Origin: Aquimarina megaterium XH134
GTDB taxonomy: Bacteria > Bacteroidota > Bacteroidia > Flavobacteriales > Flavobacteriaceae
Assembly (NCBI RefSeq): GCF_000520975.1
Contig: NZ_JACB01000003.1
Span: 248,001-312,000 of the forward strand
Length of the DNA stretch: 64,000 nt
Direction: 5' to 3'
In this document: positions 18,190 through 25,972 of the stretch, one piece after another
Position numbering within the stretch: the stretch's first letter is position 1
Layout of the letters: the number at the start of each line of letters is the position of its first letter
Translations under genes and position numbers: made by a program
The notes under the pieces: generated by a model
Told to the model about the DNA's origin: nothing
The model's database searches: none
What the model saw: the letters and a program-made list of their open reading frames with translations, nothing else

Positions 18190-18921
18190 ATGAAAAAACT
18201 CATAATAATATTAATTGCAATAGGTTTTCAGTATTCAACAATACAAGGACAAGAAGAGAAAAAGAAAAAAGCAACATTAGCAGTAAAAGTGATCCAAAAC
18301 AGTGTTGCGGGGTTTTCAACCTTATTTTTAGGAGGTTTTGAAACTAATAAAAATTTCGATATTACTTTTTATAGTATGTTCTGGACGAATCCTTCTTTCG
18401 GAACCCCAGAATCTGGTAGTGATCAATTATTAGAAACTGGTATTGGATTAGGATTTAAACTAATGGACGGAAAATTATTTCTTAACCCAGGAATTGGGTT
18501 TGCGCACGGTAAATTCTTTTCTGATGTTGCAGGTACAAAGATAGGAGAGGCCGTAATCCCTAATACTTTTGTAGCATACCATAACTCCATTTTTGATATA
18601 GAAGCATATCTGGCTTATTATAAATCGTTAAGAGATAGAGATGATATCTCGACCAAAGATTTACTTCTTTTTTGGGCAGCACCCGGAATTAATGTAAGTG
18701 ATCGTTTAGTGTTAGGTGGTTTTTTTGAAGAATTAGCCTTTATGAACCTAGAAAATGACGATGTTAATAAGAATATACAGGTATATCGTTATTTAGGAGG
18801 TTCTGTGAAATTAAAACTTGATAACGGTATGGCATTTAGATTTTCTGCAGGAGCTAACCTGGTTACAGATGTAGGAGCATCGGACGAATTTTATAAAGTA
18901 TCTGCTTTTATACCATTTTAA
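18190..18921 (+). CDS. Secreted or outer-membrane protein of unknown function
   Basis: A 243-residue protein with a signal peptide ending near Q-G-Q (residue 21), followed by a lysine cluster. The rest alternates hydrophobic and polar residues with many Gly and aromatic residues (L-L-E-T-G-I-G-L-G-F-K-L, G-I-G-F-A-H-G-K-F-F) and ends V-S-A-F-I-P-F. This is the look of an outer-membrane beta-barrel. It is probably co-transcribed with the enoyl-CoA hydratase, and a strong bidirectional terminator follows about 100 bases later. I do not recognise a family with known function. A transport role for the substrate of the upstream enzymes is possible. Confidence 0.78.
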   Translation: MKKLIIILIAIGFQYSTIQGQEEKKKKATLAVKVIQNSVAGFSTLFLGGFETNKNFDITFYSMFWTNPSFGTPESGSDQLLETGIGLGFKLMDGKLFLNPGIGFAHGKFFSDVAGTKIGEAVIPNTFVAYHNSIFDIEAYLAYYKSLRDRDDISTKDLLLFWAAPGINVSDRLVLGGFFEELAFMNLENDDVNKNIQVYRYLGGSVKLKLDNGMAFRFSAGANLVTDVGASDEFYKVSAFIPF

Positions 18922-19020
18922 AAAGGATAAGTGTTAATCCGTATACCAATTTATGCGGTAAGGATTAAAAGTCCGTTTTCACAGTTCAGATTGTTATATT
19001 ATCTTTACTTGTGATGTAAT

Positions 19021-19050
19021 GAATAAAGCTATCGAAAGGTAGCTTTATTC
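19021..19050. terminator. Bidirectional terminator with GAAA tetraloop
   Basis: A 13-bp stem (19021-19033 with 19038-19050, one T-G wobble) closes a GAAA loop. The A/T-rich outer stem gives T-tails on both strands. It separates the rightward three-gene set from the leftward miaE, serving both. Confidence 0.88.
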
Positions 19051-19067
19051 TATTTTAATCTATCTTG

Positions 19068-19649
19068 TTATCCATGAATCGTTTCTTTATTTCCCAAAGA
19101 TTTCATTATTTCTGCTTCAAAAACTAGTAATTCCTGCCACTTTTTATCGACTTCTTCACGATTTCCATATTGGCGTGCAAAATTTAAAAACATAGTATAA
19201 TGATTAGCTTCACTTACCATCAGACTTCTATAAAAGTCAGCTAGTTCCTGATCTTCTAATTCTTCAGATAATAATTTAAAACGCTCACAACTTCTGGCTT
19301 CAATCAAAGCCGCATATAATAAACGATGTACAAGCTGGGTTGTTCTACTTCCTCCTTTTGGGAAAAAAGTTATTAATTGAACCACATAATCATCTTTTCG
19401 ATCTCTACCCAAAATCCAACCTCGTTCAAGGATTTTATCATGAACCATTTTAAAATGACTTATTTCTTCTTTTACCAGTTTTACCATTTCTTGCACTAAT
19501 TCTGTGTATTCAGGAAAACTCACCATAAGCGATATAGCTGTAGAAGTAGCTTTTTGCTCACAGTATGCATGATCTGTAAGAATTTCTTCAATGTTTTTTT
19601 CTACAATATTCACCCATCTAGGGTCTGTAGGAAGTTTTAAGCCTAACAT
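19068..19649 (-). CDS. miaE: tRNA-(ms2io6A)-hydroxylase, copy 1
   Basis: A 193-residue diiron hydroxylase of the ferritin-like fold. The iron-ligand motifs are visible: E-Q-K-A-T near residue 32, E-E-I-S-H near residue 66, E-A-R-S-C-E-R near residue 117 and S-E-A-N-H near residue 149. MiaE hydroxylates the isopentenyl group of 2-methylthio-N6-isopentenyladenosine at tRNA position 37. It starts M-L-G-L-K-L, like the second copy at 29435-30016, of equal length. It stands alone with its own promoter element at 19677-19684. Confidence 0.93.
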   Translation of the reverse strand: MLGLKLPTDPRWVNIVEKNIEEILTDHAYCEQKATSTAISLMVSFPEYTELVQEMVKLVKEEISHFKMVHDKILERGWILGRDRKDDYVVQLITFFPKGGSRTTQLVHRLLYAALIEARSCERFKLLSEELEDQELADFYRSLMVSEANHYTMFLNFARQYGNREEVDKKWQELLVFEAEIMKSLGNKETIHG

Positions 19650-19676
19650 GGTTCTGGTGTTTTTTAATAATAATCA

Positions 19677-19684
19677 CAAATTTA
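19677..19684 (-). promoter_or_regulatory. -7 promoter element of miaE copy 1
   Basis: TAAATTTG on the minus strand matches TAnnTTTG about 28 bases before the miaE ATG. No clear TTG at the optimal upstream spacing was found. Confidence 0.45.
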
Positions 19685-19796
19685 TGAAGTAACTCATTAT
19701 AGAACTAAGATTCGAAAGAAAATATTAAATTTTTCATTTATCCTTACTCTAAGCAACCTTATAGATTTTTATTCATCTTATTAAAAAGTAGATACC

Positions 19797-20225
19797 ATGA
19801 ATACAAAAAAACTGATTGGTCTAATCGTAATATTCGGAATTTTGGCTTGTAACAGTGATGATGACAATAATAATACAGATAGTTGCGATCAATTAACTGT
19901 AATTAACTCAAAACAATATGTTAGTGAACCAAATCATAATCTAACAATAAGTAGTTTAAAAATAAATGGAAATTGTTTGAAAATCAGTTTTGGCTCTAGT
20001 GGATGTAGTGGAGATACCTGGGAGTTAAAACTTATTGATTCTGAAGAGATTTTGGAAACCAATCCACCACAAAGGAATTTGAGATTGTCTTTAAAAAATG
20101 AGGAGTTATGTAATGCATTTATTACCAAAGAAATATCGTTTAATATTCTTGGGTTAAAAGTAGATGGTAATAAGGTACTGCTTAATATAAAGAACTCAGA
20201 TGATCAAATACTTTATGAATATTAA
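19797..20225 (+). CDS. Small lipoprotein of unknown function
   Basis: A 142-residue protein with a lipoprotein signal peptide (hydrophobic residues 6-17, lipobox I-L-A-C at Cys18) followed by an acidic N-S-D-D-D-N-N-N linker typical of Bacteroidota lipoproteins. Cys29, Cys59, Cys68 and Cys106 remain in the mature chain and could form two disulfides. The domain seems beta-rich. No family recognised. It converges on dnaX, with 36 bases between stops. Confidence 0.75.
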   Translation: MNTKKLIGLIVIFGILACNSDDDNNNTDSCDQLTVINSKQYVSEPNHNLTISSLKINGNCLKISFGSSGCSGDTWELKLIDSEEILETNPPQRNLRLSLKNEELCNAFITKEISFNILGLKVDGNKVLLNIKNSDDQILYEY

Positions 20226-20261
20226 AAAAATAAATAATTTTAAAGACAAGACAAGACAAAA

Positions 20262-22076
20262 CTAAATATCTAAATCAAAAGAGGAGCGTAACTTATCAAT
20301 AAGAGGGTTTTTTTCTCTTAATTTTTCATATTTATCCTGAGGGGTGAAAGCATATTTTTTAGAAGCTTCTTCGTTTACAGTAATCTTCATTTCAATACTG
20401 TAATTTTTTAATTTTTTGAATAAAAACTGCAATAATCCAGATTGAGCAGCTTCCATATCAATCTTCATCGATTGGTTAGGTAATTCTAATGAAATATAAC
20501 CTTTATCAAGGGTAGGAATATTCATAGCAAACATAGATCCGATAATACGTTCTCCTTTTTTATCTTGCATTTTACCATATTCTATCCAGCCTTCCTGCAT
20601 TTGTGATTCTGTAAATTCTTCTTTTGGTAAATTTTCAGGATCAATTACCTGCTCTTCTTTACTTTCTTCATGTTCTTTCTTCCTCTTAATACTACTTAGC
20701 GATAATCCAGAAGTTTTGCGTTTCTTATTTATTAAAACTGATTTTTTCTCTACTACAGGAGCTTCAGCGGTAATTGTATCCTCAGAATTTTCTTCTTGAA
20801 TATGAGGTTCTGTATCTTTGTCTTGTGAAACCTCAGAAACAGGAGTAGTTGAAGGTTCTTGTTTTTCTTCTGTTTGAGGAGGTGTGCTATTTTGTTTTTC
20901 GGTTTCGGTTTTTTCTAAAACCTTTTCTTTTATTTCAGATGAAATTTTAACTGGCTTAATTCCTTTTTCCTTAAAATAAGAAGGAGGAATTATGTAGGGT
21001 TTGTCATTTTTTTTTTCTCCATCCACAAGGATAGAGGCAAGCTGCATTAGGCATAACTCAACCAGCAGTCTTTGATTGCGACTGGTTTTATATTTTAGAT
21101 CACAATCATTAGCAATCTCAATACCTTTAATAAGAAAACCATGGGGAGCTTTTTGTGATTGTTCTAAATACTTAGTCTTCGTTTGTTGTCCCACTTCGAG
21201 AAGATTGATAGTAGCTTGATTTTTACATACTAATAAATCTCTAAAGTGCGATGCAAGTCCAGATACAAAATGATGCCCATCAAAACCTTGGGCAAGAATT
21301 TCGTTAAATTTTATAAGGAGTTGTGGGATATTGTTCTCAAGTATTAAATCAGTAGTTTTGAAATAAGTTTCATAATCTAATACATTTAGGTTTTCAGTTA
21401 CTGCCTGTCTGGTTAAATTTTTTCCACTAAAACTAACAACTCTATCAAAGATTGATAGCGCATCTCGCATTGCTCCATCTGCTTTTTGAGCGATAATTTG
21501 CAAAGCGTCTTCATCAGCAGTAATTCCTTCTTGCACTGCTACTTGCATTAAGTGATTTTTTGCATCAGTTACAGTAATGCGTTTAAAGTCGAATATTTGA
21601 CATCGCGATAAAATTGTAGGTATGATTTTATGCTTTTCTGTCGTAGCCAGGATAAAAATTGCATGTTTAGGAGGTTCTTCTAATGTTTTTAAAAAAGCAT
21701 TAAAGGCCGCTTGAGAAAGCATATGTACCTCATCAATAATATATACTTTATATTTTCCAACCTGGGGAGGGATGCGAACTTGGTCGATAAGACTTCTAAT
21801 ATCATCAACAGAATTGTTTGAGGCTGCATCGAGTTCAAAAATATTAAAAGCAAAATCTTCATCAGGATGCTCATTTCCATCCTGATTAATTGTTTTTGCA
21901 AGAATTCTGGCACACGAAGTTTTTCCTACTCCTCTTGGTCCGGTGAATAATAAAGCTTGTGCAAGATGATTGTTTTCTATAGCATTAAGCAGTGTATTGG
22001 TAATTGCTTGTTGCCCTACAACATCCTTAAATGTTTGGGGTCTGTATTTACGTGCTGATACTATAAAATGCTCCAT
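20262..22076 (-). CDS. dnaX: DNA polymerase III subunit gamma/tau
   Basis: A 604-residue clamp-loader ATPase. Walker A G-P-R-G-V-G-K-T-S is near residue 45, the Walker B/DExx motif I-I-D-E-V-H near residue 114, and the sensor region T-I-L-S-R-C-Q near residue 160. The four-cysteine zinc module normally found between Walker A and D-A-A-S-N-N is replaced by a short cysteine-free stretch. The ATPase core ends near residue 350, then a charged Glu/Lys/Pro linker and a C-terminal tau-like part follow. An A10 run at codons 354-357 may allow a shorter gamma form. A possible -7 element TAACTTTG at 22082-22089 lies only five bases before the ATG, so a leaderless transcript is conceivable. Confidence 0.96.
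   Translation of the reverse strand: MEHFIVSARKYRPQTFKDVVGQQAITNTLLNAIENNHLAQALLFTGPRGVGKTSCARILAKTINQDGNEHPDEDFAFNIFELDAASNNSVDDIRSLIDQVRIPPQVGKYKVYIIDEVHMLSQAAFNAFLKTLEEPPKHAIFILATTEKHKIIPTILSRCQIFDFKRITVTDAKNHLMQVAVQEGITADEDALQIIAQKADGAMRDALSIFDRVVSFSGKNLTRQAVTENLNVLDYETYFKTTDLILENNIPQLLIKFNEILAQGFDGHHFVSGLASHFRDLLVCKNQATINLLEVGQQTKTKYLEQSQKAPHGFLIKGIEIANDCDLKYKTSRNQRLLVELCLMQLASILVDGEKKNDKPYIIPPSYFKEKGIKPVKISSEIKEKVLEKTETEKQNSTPPQTEEKQEPSTTPVSEVSQDKDTEPHIQEENSEDTITAEAPVVEKKSVLINKKRKTSGLSLSSIKRKKEHEESKEEQVIDPENLPKEEFTESQMQEGWIEYGKMQDKKGERIIGSMFAMNIPTLDKGYISLELPNQSMKIDMEAAQSGLLQFLFKKLKNYSIEMKITVNEEASKKYAFTPQDKYEKLREKNPLIDKLRSSFDLDI
21007..21016 (-). other. A10 slippage-prone run in dnaX (candidate gamma/tau recoding site)
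   Basis: On the coding strand ten consecutive A span codons 354-357 (GAA AAA AAA AAT). If one A is added, the frame reads AAA TGA and stops at once, giving a 357-residue product ending at the clamp-loader core. If one A is lost, the stop TAA comes after five further codons. Homologous dnaX genes in E. coli (ribosomal) and Thermus (transcriptional) use comparable A-rich sites. Function here is inferred. Confidence 0.55.
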
Positions 22077-22163
22077 CGCTACAAAGTTAAAAATTGCTTA
22101 CAAAAAATAAATTATAGACATCGGTTTTTATTTTTAGTTATTAACAGCCAAAAAATAATGCTG

Positions 22164-22188
22164 AATTCTGAATTCTAAGTTCAGAATT
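22164..22188. promoter_or_regulatory. Perfect 9-bp inverted repeat in the rnpB promoter
   Basis: AATTCTGAA (22164-22172) and TTCAGAATT (22180-22188) are exact inverse complements with a seven-base spacer. The dyad ends four bases before the rnpB -7 element, where a repressor or activator would contact polymerase. Confidence 0.5.
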
Positions 22189-22192
22189 ATAA

Positions 22193-22200
22193 TACTTTTG
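22193..22200 (+). promoter_or_regulatory. -7 promoter element of rnpB
   Basis: TACTTTTG matches TAnnTTTG exactly and places transcription start near 22206, at the 5' end of the RNase P RNA helix P1. No clear -33 TTG is seen. Confidence 0.65.
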
Positions 22201-22203
22201 CAC

Positions 22204-22512
22204 AAAGCAGATCACCTTATCGCTCTCGATTATTCGGGGGAGGAAAGTCCGGACACCATAGCACAGTATAGCGGGTAACGCCCGTCCGTCGTAAGGCGAG
22301 GACAAGTGCAGCAGAAAGTATGTACAGGTAATGCTGTAGTGAAACCAGGTAAACTCTATACGGTGCAACGCCATGTAAACCAGCTTTTGAGGGTTGTGCG
22401 CCCAATGTTGGAGGGTAGGCGGTTTGAACTGATAAGTAATTATTAGTCTAGATAAATGATAAGGACCCGATATATCGGGAAACAGAATCCGGCTTATGAT
22501 CTGCTTTTTTTT
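22204..22512 (+). ncRNA. rnpB: RNase P RNA
   Basis: The catalytic RNA that removes 5' leaders of tRNA. The universal core is visible: GAGGAAAGTCCGGAC at about 22240-22255 (CR-I region), ACAGAAA-like and GCAGCAGAAAG near 22308, GGTAAAC near 22347, and ACAGAATCCGGCTTAT near 22482 (CR-V). The 5' AAAGCAGATCA and 3' TGATCTGCTTT (22497-22507) pair as helix P1, and the T-run after it serves as terminator. The length of about 305 bases suits a bacterial type. It is divergent from dnaX and precedes bshA. Confidence 0.95.
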
Positions 22513-22541
22513 ACAACTCTTTTAACAATATCTAATATCAA

Positions 22542-22569
22542 TTTTCTTGTACCTTGTACCACAAGAAAA
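22542..22569 (+). promoter_or_regulatory. Perfect 9-bp inverted repeat before bshA
   Basis: TTTTCTTGT (22542-22550) and ACAAGAAAA (22561-22569) flank a ten-base centre. The repeat ends nine bases before the bshA ATG, so it could be an operator or an RNA hairpin at the ribosome-binding region. Confidence 0.5.
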
Positions 22570-22578
22570 ATTATTTGA

Positions 22579-23706
22579 ATGAAAATTGCTATAGTCTGTT
22601 ATCCTACCTTTGGAGGTAGTGGAGTGGTAGCCACAGAATTAGGGATTGCTTTGGCAAAACTAAACCACGAAGTACATTTTATTACCTACAAACAACCTGT
22701 TAGGCTAAACCTGTTGAATCCGAATATTCATTTTCATGAAGTTAACGTACCTACATACCCTCTTTTTCATTATCAACCATACGAATTGGCATTATCTAGT
22801 AAATTAGTAGATACCATTAAAAAGTATAAAATTGATGTACTTCATGTTCATTATGCAATTCCGCATGCATATGCGGGATATATGGCAAAAAAAATGCTTG
22901 AAGAAGAAGGAATTTATGTTCCTATGGTAACTACATTACACGGTACTGATATTACCTTGGTAGGAAACCATCCTTTTTATAAACCGGCAGTAACATTTAG
23001 CATCAATAAAAGTGATATGGTTACTTCTGTATCTCAAAGCCTTAAAGACGACACATTACGTCTGTTTGATATCAAAAATGATATTGAGGTAGTCCCTAAT
23101 TTTATTGATGCGAGCCAGAGAAAGACTAGTTTTACAGATTGCCAGCGAGAACTCATGGCAACTGCAGAAGAACGTATAGTTACTCATATTAGTAATTTTA
23201 GAGCTGTAAAACGTATTACTGATGTTGTAGATATTTTTTATAATATTCAGAAAAAGATGCCTGCAAAGTTGTTGATGGTTGGAGAAGGCCCGGAGCGTAA
23301 ACCGGCAGAAGAAAGATGTAAAGAACTTGGTATAAAAGATAAAGTGGTTTTCTTTGGTAACAGTAATGAAATAGATAAGATACTGTGCTTTTCTGATTTG
23401 TTTTTACTTCCATCAGAACGAGAAAGTTTTGGTCTGGCGGCATTAGAAGCGATGGTAAATAAGGTGCCTGTAATATCGAGTAATGCAGGAGGGATTCCAG
23501 AAGTTAATAACCATGGTGTTTCTGGTTATATGAGTGATATAGGAGATGTAAAAGACATGTCAGAAAATTCGATCAAAATTCTGGAAAATGATAGCAGATT
23601 AGAAACCTTTAAGGAAAATGCATATAGAGAGGCAATGAAATTTGATATAAGTAACATTATCCCGCTATATATAAAAATGTATGAGAGTGCTTTATCAGCA
23701 GTATAA
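22579..23706 (+). CDS. bshA: N-acetyl-alpha-D-glucosaminyl L-malate synthase
   Basis: A 375-residue GT4 glycosyltransferase. The N-terminus M-K-I-A-I-V-C-Y-P-T-F-G-G-S-G-V-V-A is characteristic of BshA. The C-terminal donor-binding region has the E-x7-E motif in P-S-E-R-E-S-F-G-L-A-A-L-E-A near residue 277. BshA joins L-malate to N-acetylglucosamine, the first step of bacillithiol, the low-molecular-weight thiol of many Bacteroidota. No bshB or bshC lies in the window. An inverted repeat sits just before the start, and a strong bidirectional terminator follows. Confidence 0.95.
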   Translation: MKIAIVCYPTFGGSGVVATELGIALAKLNHEVHFITYKQPVRLNLLNPNIHFHEVNVPTYPLFHYQPYELALSSKLVDTIKKYKIDVLHVHYAIPHAYAGYMAKKMLEEEGIYVPMVTTLHGTDITLVGNHPFYKPAVTFSINKSDMVTSVSQSLKDDTLRLFDIKNDIEVVPNFIDASQRKTSFTDCQRELMATAEERIVTHISNFRAVKRITDVVDIFYNIQKKMPAKLLMVGEGPERKPAEERCKELGIKDKVVFFGNSNEIDKILCFSDLFLLPSERESFGLAALEAMVNKVPVISSNAGGIPEVNNHGVSGYMSDIGDVKDMSENSIKILENDSRLETFKENAYREAMKFDISNIIPLYIKMYESALSAV

Positions 23707-23726
23707 TATCATTTATTTTTAAAATT

Positions 23727-23762
23727 AAAACCCCCTTGTTATGGTATAACAAGGGGGTTTTT
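23727..23762. terminator. Bidirectional terminator after bshA
   Basis: A 16-bp stem with a CCCCCTTGTTAT/ATAACAAGGGGG core (23727-23742 pairs with 23746-23761) around a three-base loop, flanked by A-run and T-run. It serves both bshA and the leftward beta-barrel gene. Confidence 0.93.
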
Positions 23763-23785
23763 GGTTATTATTTTATGATGTTTGC

Positions 23786-24325
23786 CTAAAATGTATATCT
23801 GGCAGAAATACCAACATTTACTCCGGTATTGTCTACGTCTCTAAATCCGTTTGATCGATCGATATCATGGATATCAAATGTAGGACGAATACTAAATGCC
23901 ACCTGAAGTGGGAAATCAAAACGATAATCAACTCCAAAATCTGCTCCGATGTAAGGGAAAAATTCACCATCTCTATCTACATCACCAATAATCACACCAA
24001 GGTATCGGGTTTTAAAATCTATATACCCTGCACCTGCACCTGGGCCAGCAAACCAATTTAGTTTATCCCAAATATTATATGTCCAATGAAAAAATACTCC
24101 ACCACGATATGTAGAGATAAAAGAATTTGTTTTAAAGCCTAAATTGGCATCAATTCTATTATGTTCACTTATTATTTGTCGCTGGTATGTAATTTCGGGA
24201 CCAAAGCCTTCATCTCCTATAACACCTTCTGATAATCGAATTCCTATAGCGTTTTCAGGAATATCTTGTGCTTGCAGTTGTGAAACCGAGATAATGATTG
24301 ATAGAATAAAAAAAAGTTTTTTCAT
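23786..24325 (-). CDS. Small outer-membrane beta-barrel protein, paralogue A
   Basis: A 179-residue protein with a signal peptide ending near L-Q-A-Q (residue 19). The mature part starts D-I-P-E-N-A-I-G-I-R-L-S-E and shows alternating strands, a G-P-G-A-G-A-G-Y motif near residue 95, and ends V-G-I-S-A-R-Y-T-F with a C-terminal aromatic residue as expected for barrel insertion. It is clearly related to the proteins at 24417-24911 and 30224-30736 (shared I-G-I/L-R-L-S-E-like start, W-x-x-G-P-G-x-G centre and S-A-R-Y end). Function unknown. Confidence 0.8.
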   Translation of the reverse strand: MKKLFFILSIIISVSQLQAQDIPENAIGIRLSEGVIGDEGFGPEITYQRQIISEHNRIDANLGFKTNSFISTYRGGVFFHWTYNIWDKLNWFAGPGAGAGYIDFKTRYLGVIIGDVDRDGEFFPYIGADFGVDYRFDFPLQVAFSIRPTFDIHDIDRSNGFRDVDNTGVNVGISARYTF

Positions 24326-24416
24326 GATTTAAATTTTTTAAAAGTTTTAATTGATTATTATAAAAATGGTTAGTGTATCTTAAAATATGGTTTATAAAAC
24401 CAGTGTATTGAGAATA

Positions 24417-24911
24417 TTAATCAAATTTATATCTGGCACTTAAGCCAAAGTTAAAAATGATATCGTCATTAGTATAGCTATCGAAGTATATTTCTGGTCT
24501 AAAGTCTAGAGAGATTAATAGCGGAAAATCAAAATTATACTCAATACCAACACCCCCCGTTACAAACCCAAAAGTGGTTAAATCATCATCACGAACAATA
24601 TCAGAATCAAAATCAACTAATCCACCTCCAATTCCTGGACCAATATACCAATTTAGGCCTCCGTTAATATTAAAAACCCACTGATACATCCCTGTAAGTT
24701 TTAGAGCATTGTAGCTTCTTTTACCTTGTGCTCCAAGTCCTACTTCTATTCTTGTCTTAGAACTTAAAGCATTTTGATATGAGGCTTCGGCCCAAAAACC
24801 ATTCGCTTCACTTAGACGTAAACCAATAGTATGTTTAGAAATTTCCTGAGACTGTATATTACCCATACAAAGAAATAGAAAAGAAAGTGTAAAAAAAATA
24901 TTCTTCGTCAT
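24417..24911 (-). CDS. Small outer-membrane beta-barrel protein, paralogue B
   Basis: A 164-residue protein with signal peptide ending near I-Q-S-Q (residue 21). It shows T-I-G-L-R-L-S-E-A-N-G at the mature start, W-Y-I-G-P-G-I-G-G-G in the middle, a strand F-D-F-P-L-L-I-S-L-D-F-R-P-E, and a final L-S-A-R-Y-K-F-D. It lies 91 bases upstream of paralogue A on the same strand, so the pair may be co-transcribed and looks like a tandem duplication that has diverged. Confidence 0.8.
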   Translation of the reverse strand: MTKNIFFTLSFLFLCMGNIQSQEISKHTIGLRLSEANGFWAEASYQNALSSKTRIEVGLGAQGKRSYNALKLTGMYQWVFNINGGLNWYIGPGIGGGLVDFDSDIVRDDDLTTFGFVTGGVGIEYNFDFPLLISLDFRPEIYFDSYTNDDIIFNFGLSARYKFD

Positions 24912-25002
24912 AATCGTAAATAGTAATTTCCTACTTTCCGACTATAACGTCATAAATCTTCTATTCTGTAAGGATAAATCTTAAATCTTTGTTAAGATTG
25001 AA

Positions 25003-25815
25003 CTAACTACTTTGTAACTGCATATCGGTACTCTCAAAAATCTTATCTGCAGAATCAGCAATGAAGCCATTAAAAATAACATCTTGACTATTTTTATAAC
25101 GATATGAAAATTCATAATAACAGGATGTGATTTCTTTAACGTTTTCTTCAAATTCTACCTCGACTACATCGGCCAAAATACTGGATTGTTCTAGTAGTTG
25201 GGATGGAGAACCTTTTATTTCACCTCCAGAAGTATTCATTTTGAAACCATTCTCTTTGAGGAATTCATTTACCTTGGATAGATTTTTAAATGTTTGAAGT
25301 TTATTAACATCTACTGTGAAATGATTAGAGCAAAAGCCATTAACATATACCCAGGCCGCATATTCTGATACCGAAAGAAGTCTTTTGTAAATCTCAAAAG
25401 ATGGTTTAGCCCAAACTCTACCTTTTAGGATAAGATCTTCTTGTTGTATAACTGTATGATCTATTTGATTTATAGTGTTTTGAACAATACTATTTAGCTC
25501 AACAGAAAATTCTTCAAGAAGCAATTCGCTAATAAAGATTTTTGGAGCATTACGATCACTTTTGTGTTCAAAATGTTTTGCACGCAATTTTTTGGCCTTA
25601 AAATGGTATTCTCCTTTGGGTTCATAACCCATGGCAATAAAAGGTTTTGCCAAAATATCAATATTAACTCTTGGATCATTAAAAGTGCGTATTGCAATAT
25701 GATCATTAAAAACGGTATTGCCTTCTGCTTCAAATAAAGATTTAATTTTTTGTGCTGAAGGAGTTTTTACAGTGTATTGTTTCCAGAGTTCTTCAAAAAA
25801 ATAAGTCAAATCCAT
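25003..25815 (-). CDS. DUF1338 protein, likely 2-oxoadipate dioxygenase/decarboxylase (HglS/YdcJ type)
   Basis: A 270-residue vicinal-oxygen-chelate-like enzyme. H39 and R43 in D-H-I-A-I-R match the spacing of the HglS metal and substrate residues; a histidine in C-S-N-H-F-T-V and a glutamate in Y-E-F-S-Y-R-Y complete a possible 2-His-1-Glu iron site. HglS turns 2-oxoadipate into D-2-hydroxyglutarate in lysine breakdown. The start at 25815 is preferred over an upstream in-frame ATG because a -7 element lies at 25839-25846. It is divergent from an Lrp regulator that leads a YdiJ-like dehydrogenase, which supports the pathway assignment. Confidence 0.85.
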   Translation of the reverse strand: MDLTYFFEELWKQYTVKTPSAQKIKSLFEAEGNTVFNDHIAIRTFNDPRVNIDILAKPFIAMGYEPKGEYHFKAKKLRAKHFEHKSDRNAPKIFISELLLEEFSVELNSIVQNTINQIDHTVIQQEDLILKGRVWAKPSFEIYKRLLSVSEYAAWVYVNGFCSNHFTVDVNKLQTFKNLSKVNEFLKENGFKMNTSGGEIKGSPSQLLEQSSILADVVEVEFEENVKEITSCYYEFSYRYKNSQDVIFNGFIADSADKIFESTDMQLQSS

Positions 25816-25838
25816 TTTAATTATGTTTTTATTTGAAG

Positions 25839-25846
25839 CAAAATTA
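25839..25846 (-). promoter_or_regulatory. -7 promoter element of the DUF1338 gene
   Basis: TAATTTTG on the minus strand matches TAnnTTTG, 23 bases before the ATG at 25815. It decides the start codon, since the longer frame would begin upstream of the promoter. No good -33 TTG was found. Confidence 0.5.
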
Positions 25847-25972
25847 TTATTTTTGACTATTATTGTGTGTATATATATTGTTTTTAGTCTCAATTTTATA
25901 AATTTTGTGTCAAATTGAAGATAATGTTTTGTTTTTATTATCAATTTTGACTGCAAGTGTTTTAAATTTTTT

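Noticed and set aside
22217..22405. Short frames on the minus strand across 22141-22405
   Set aside because: They overlap the RNase P RNA, whose conserved core explains the sequence.
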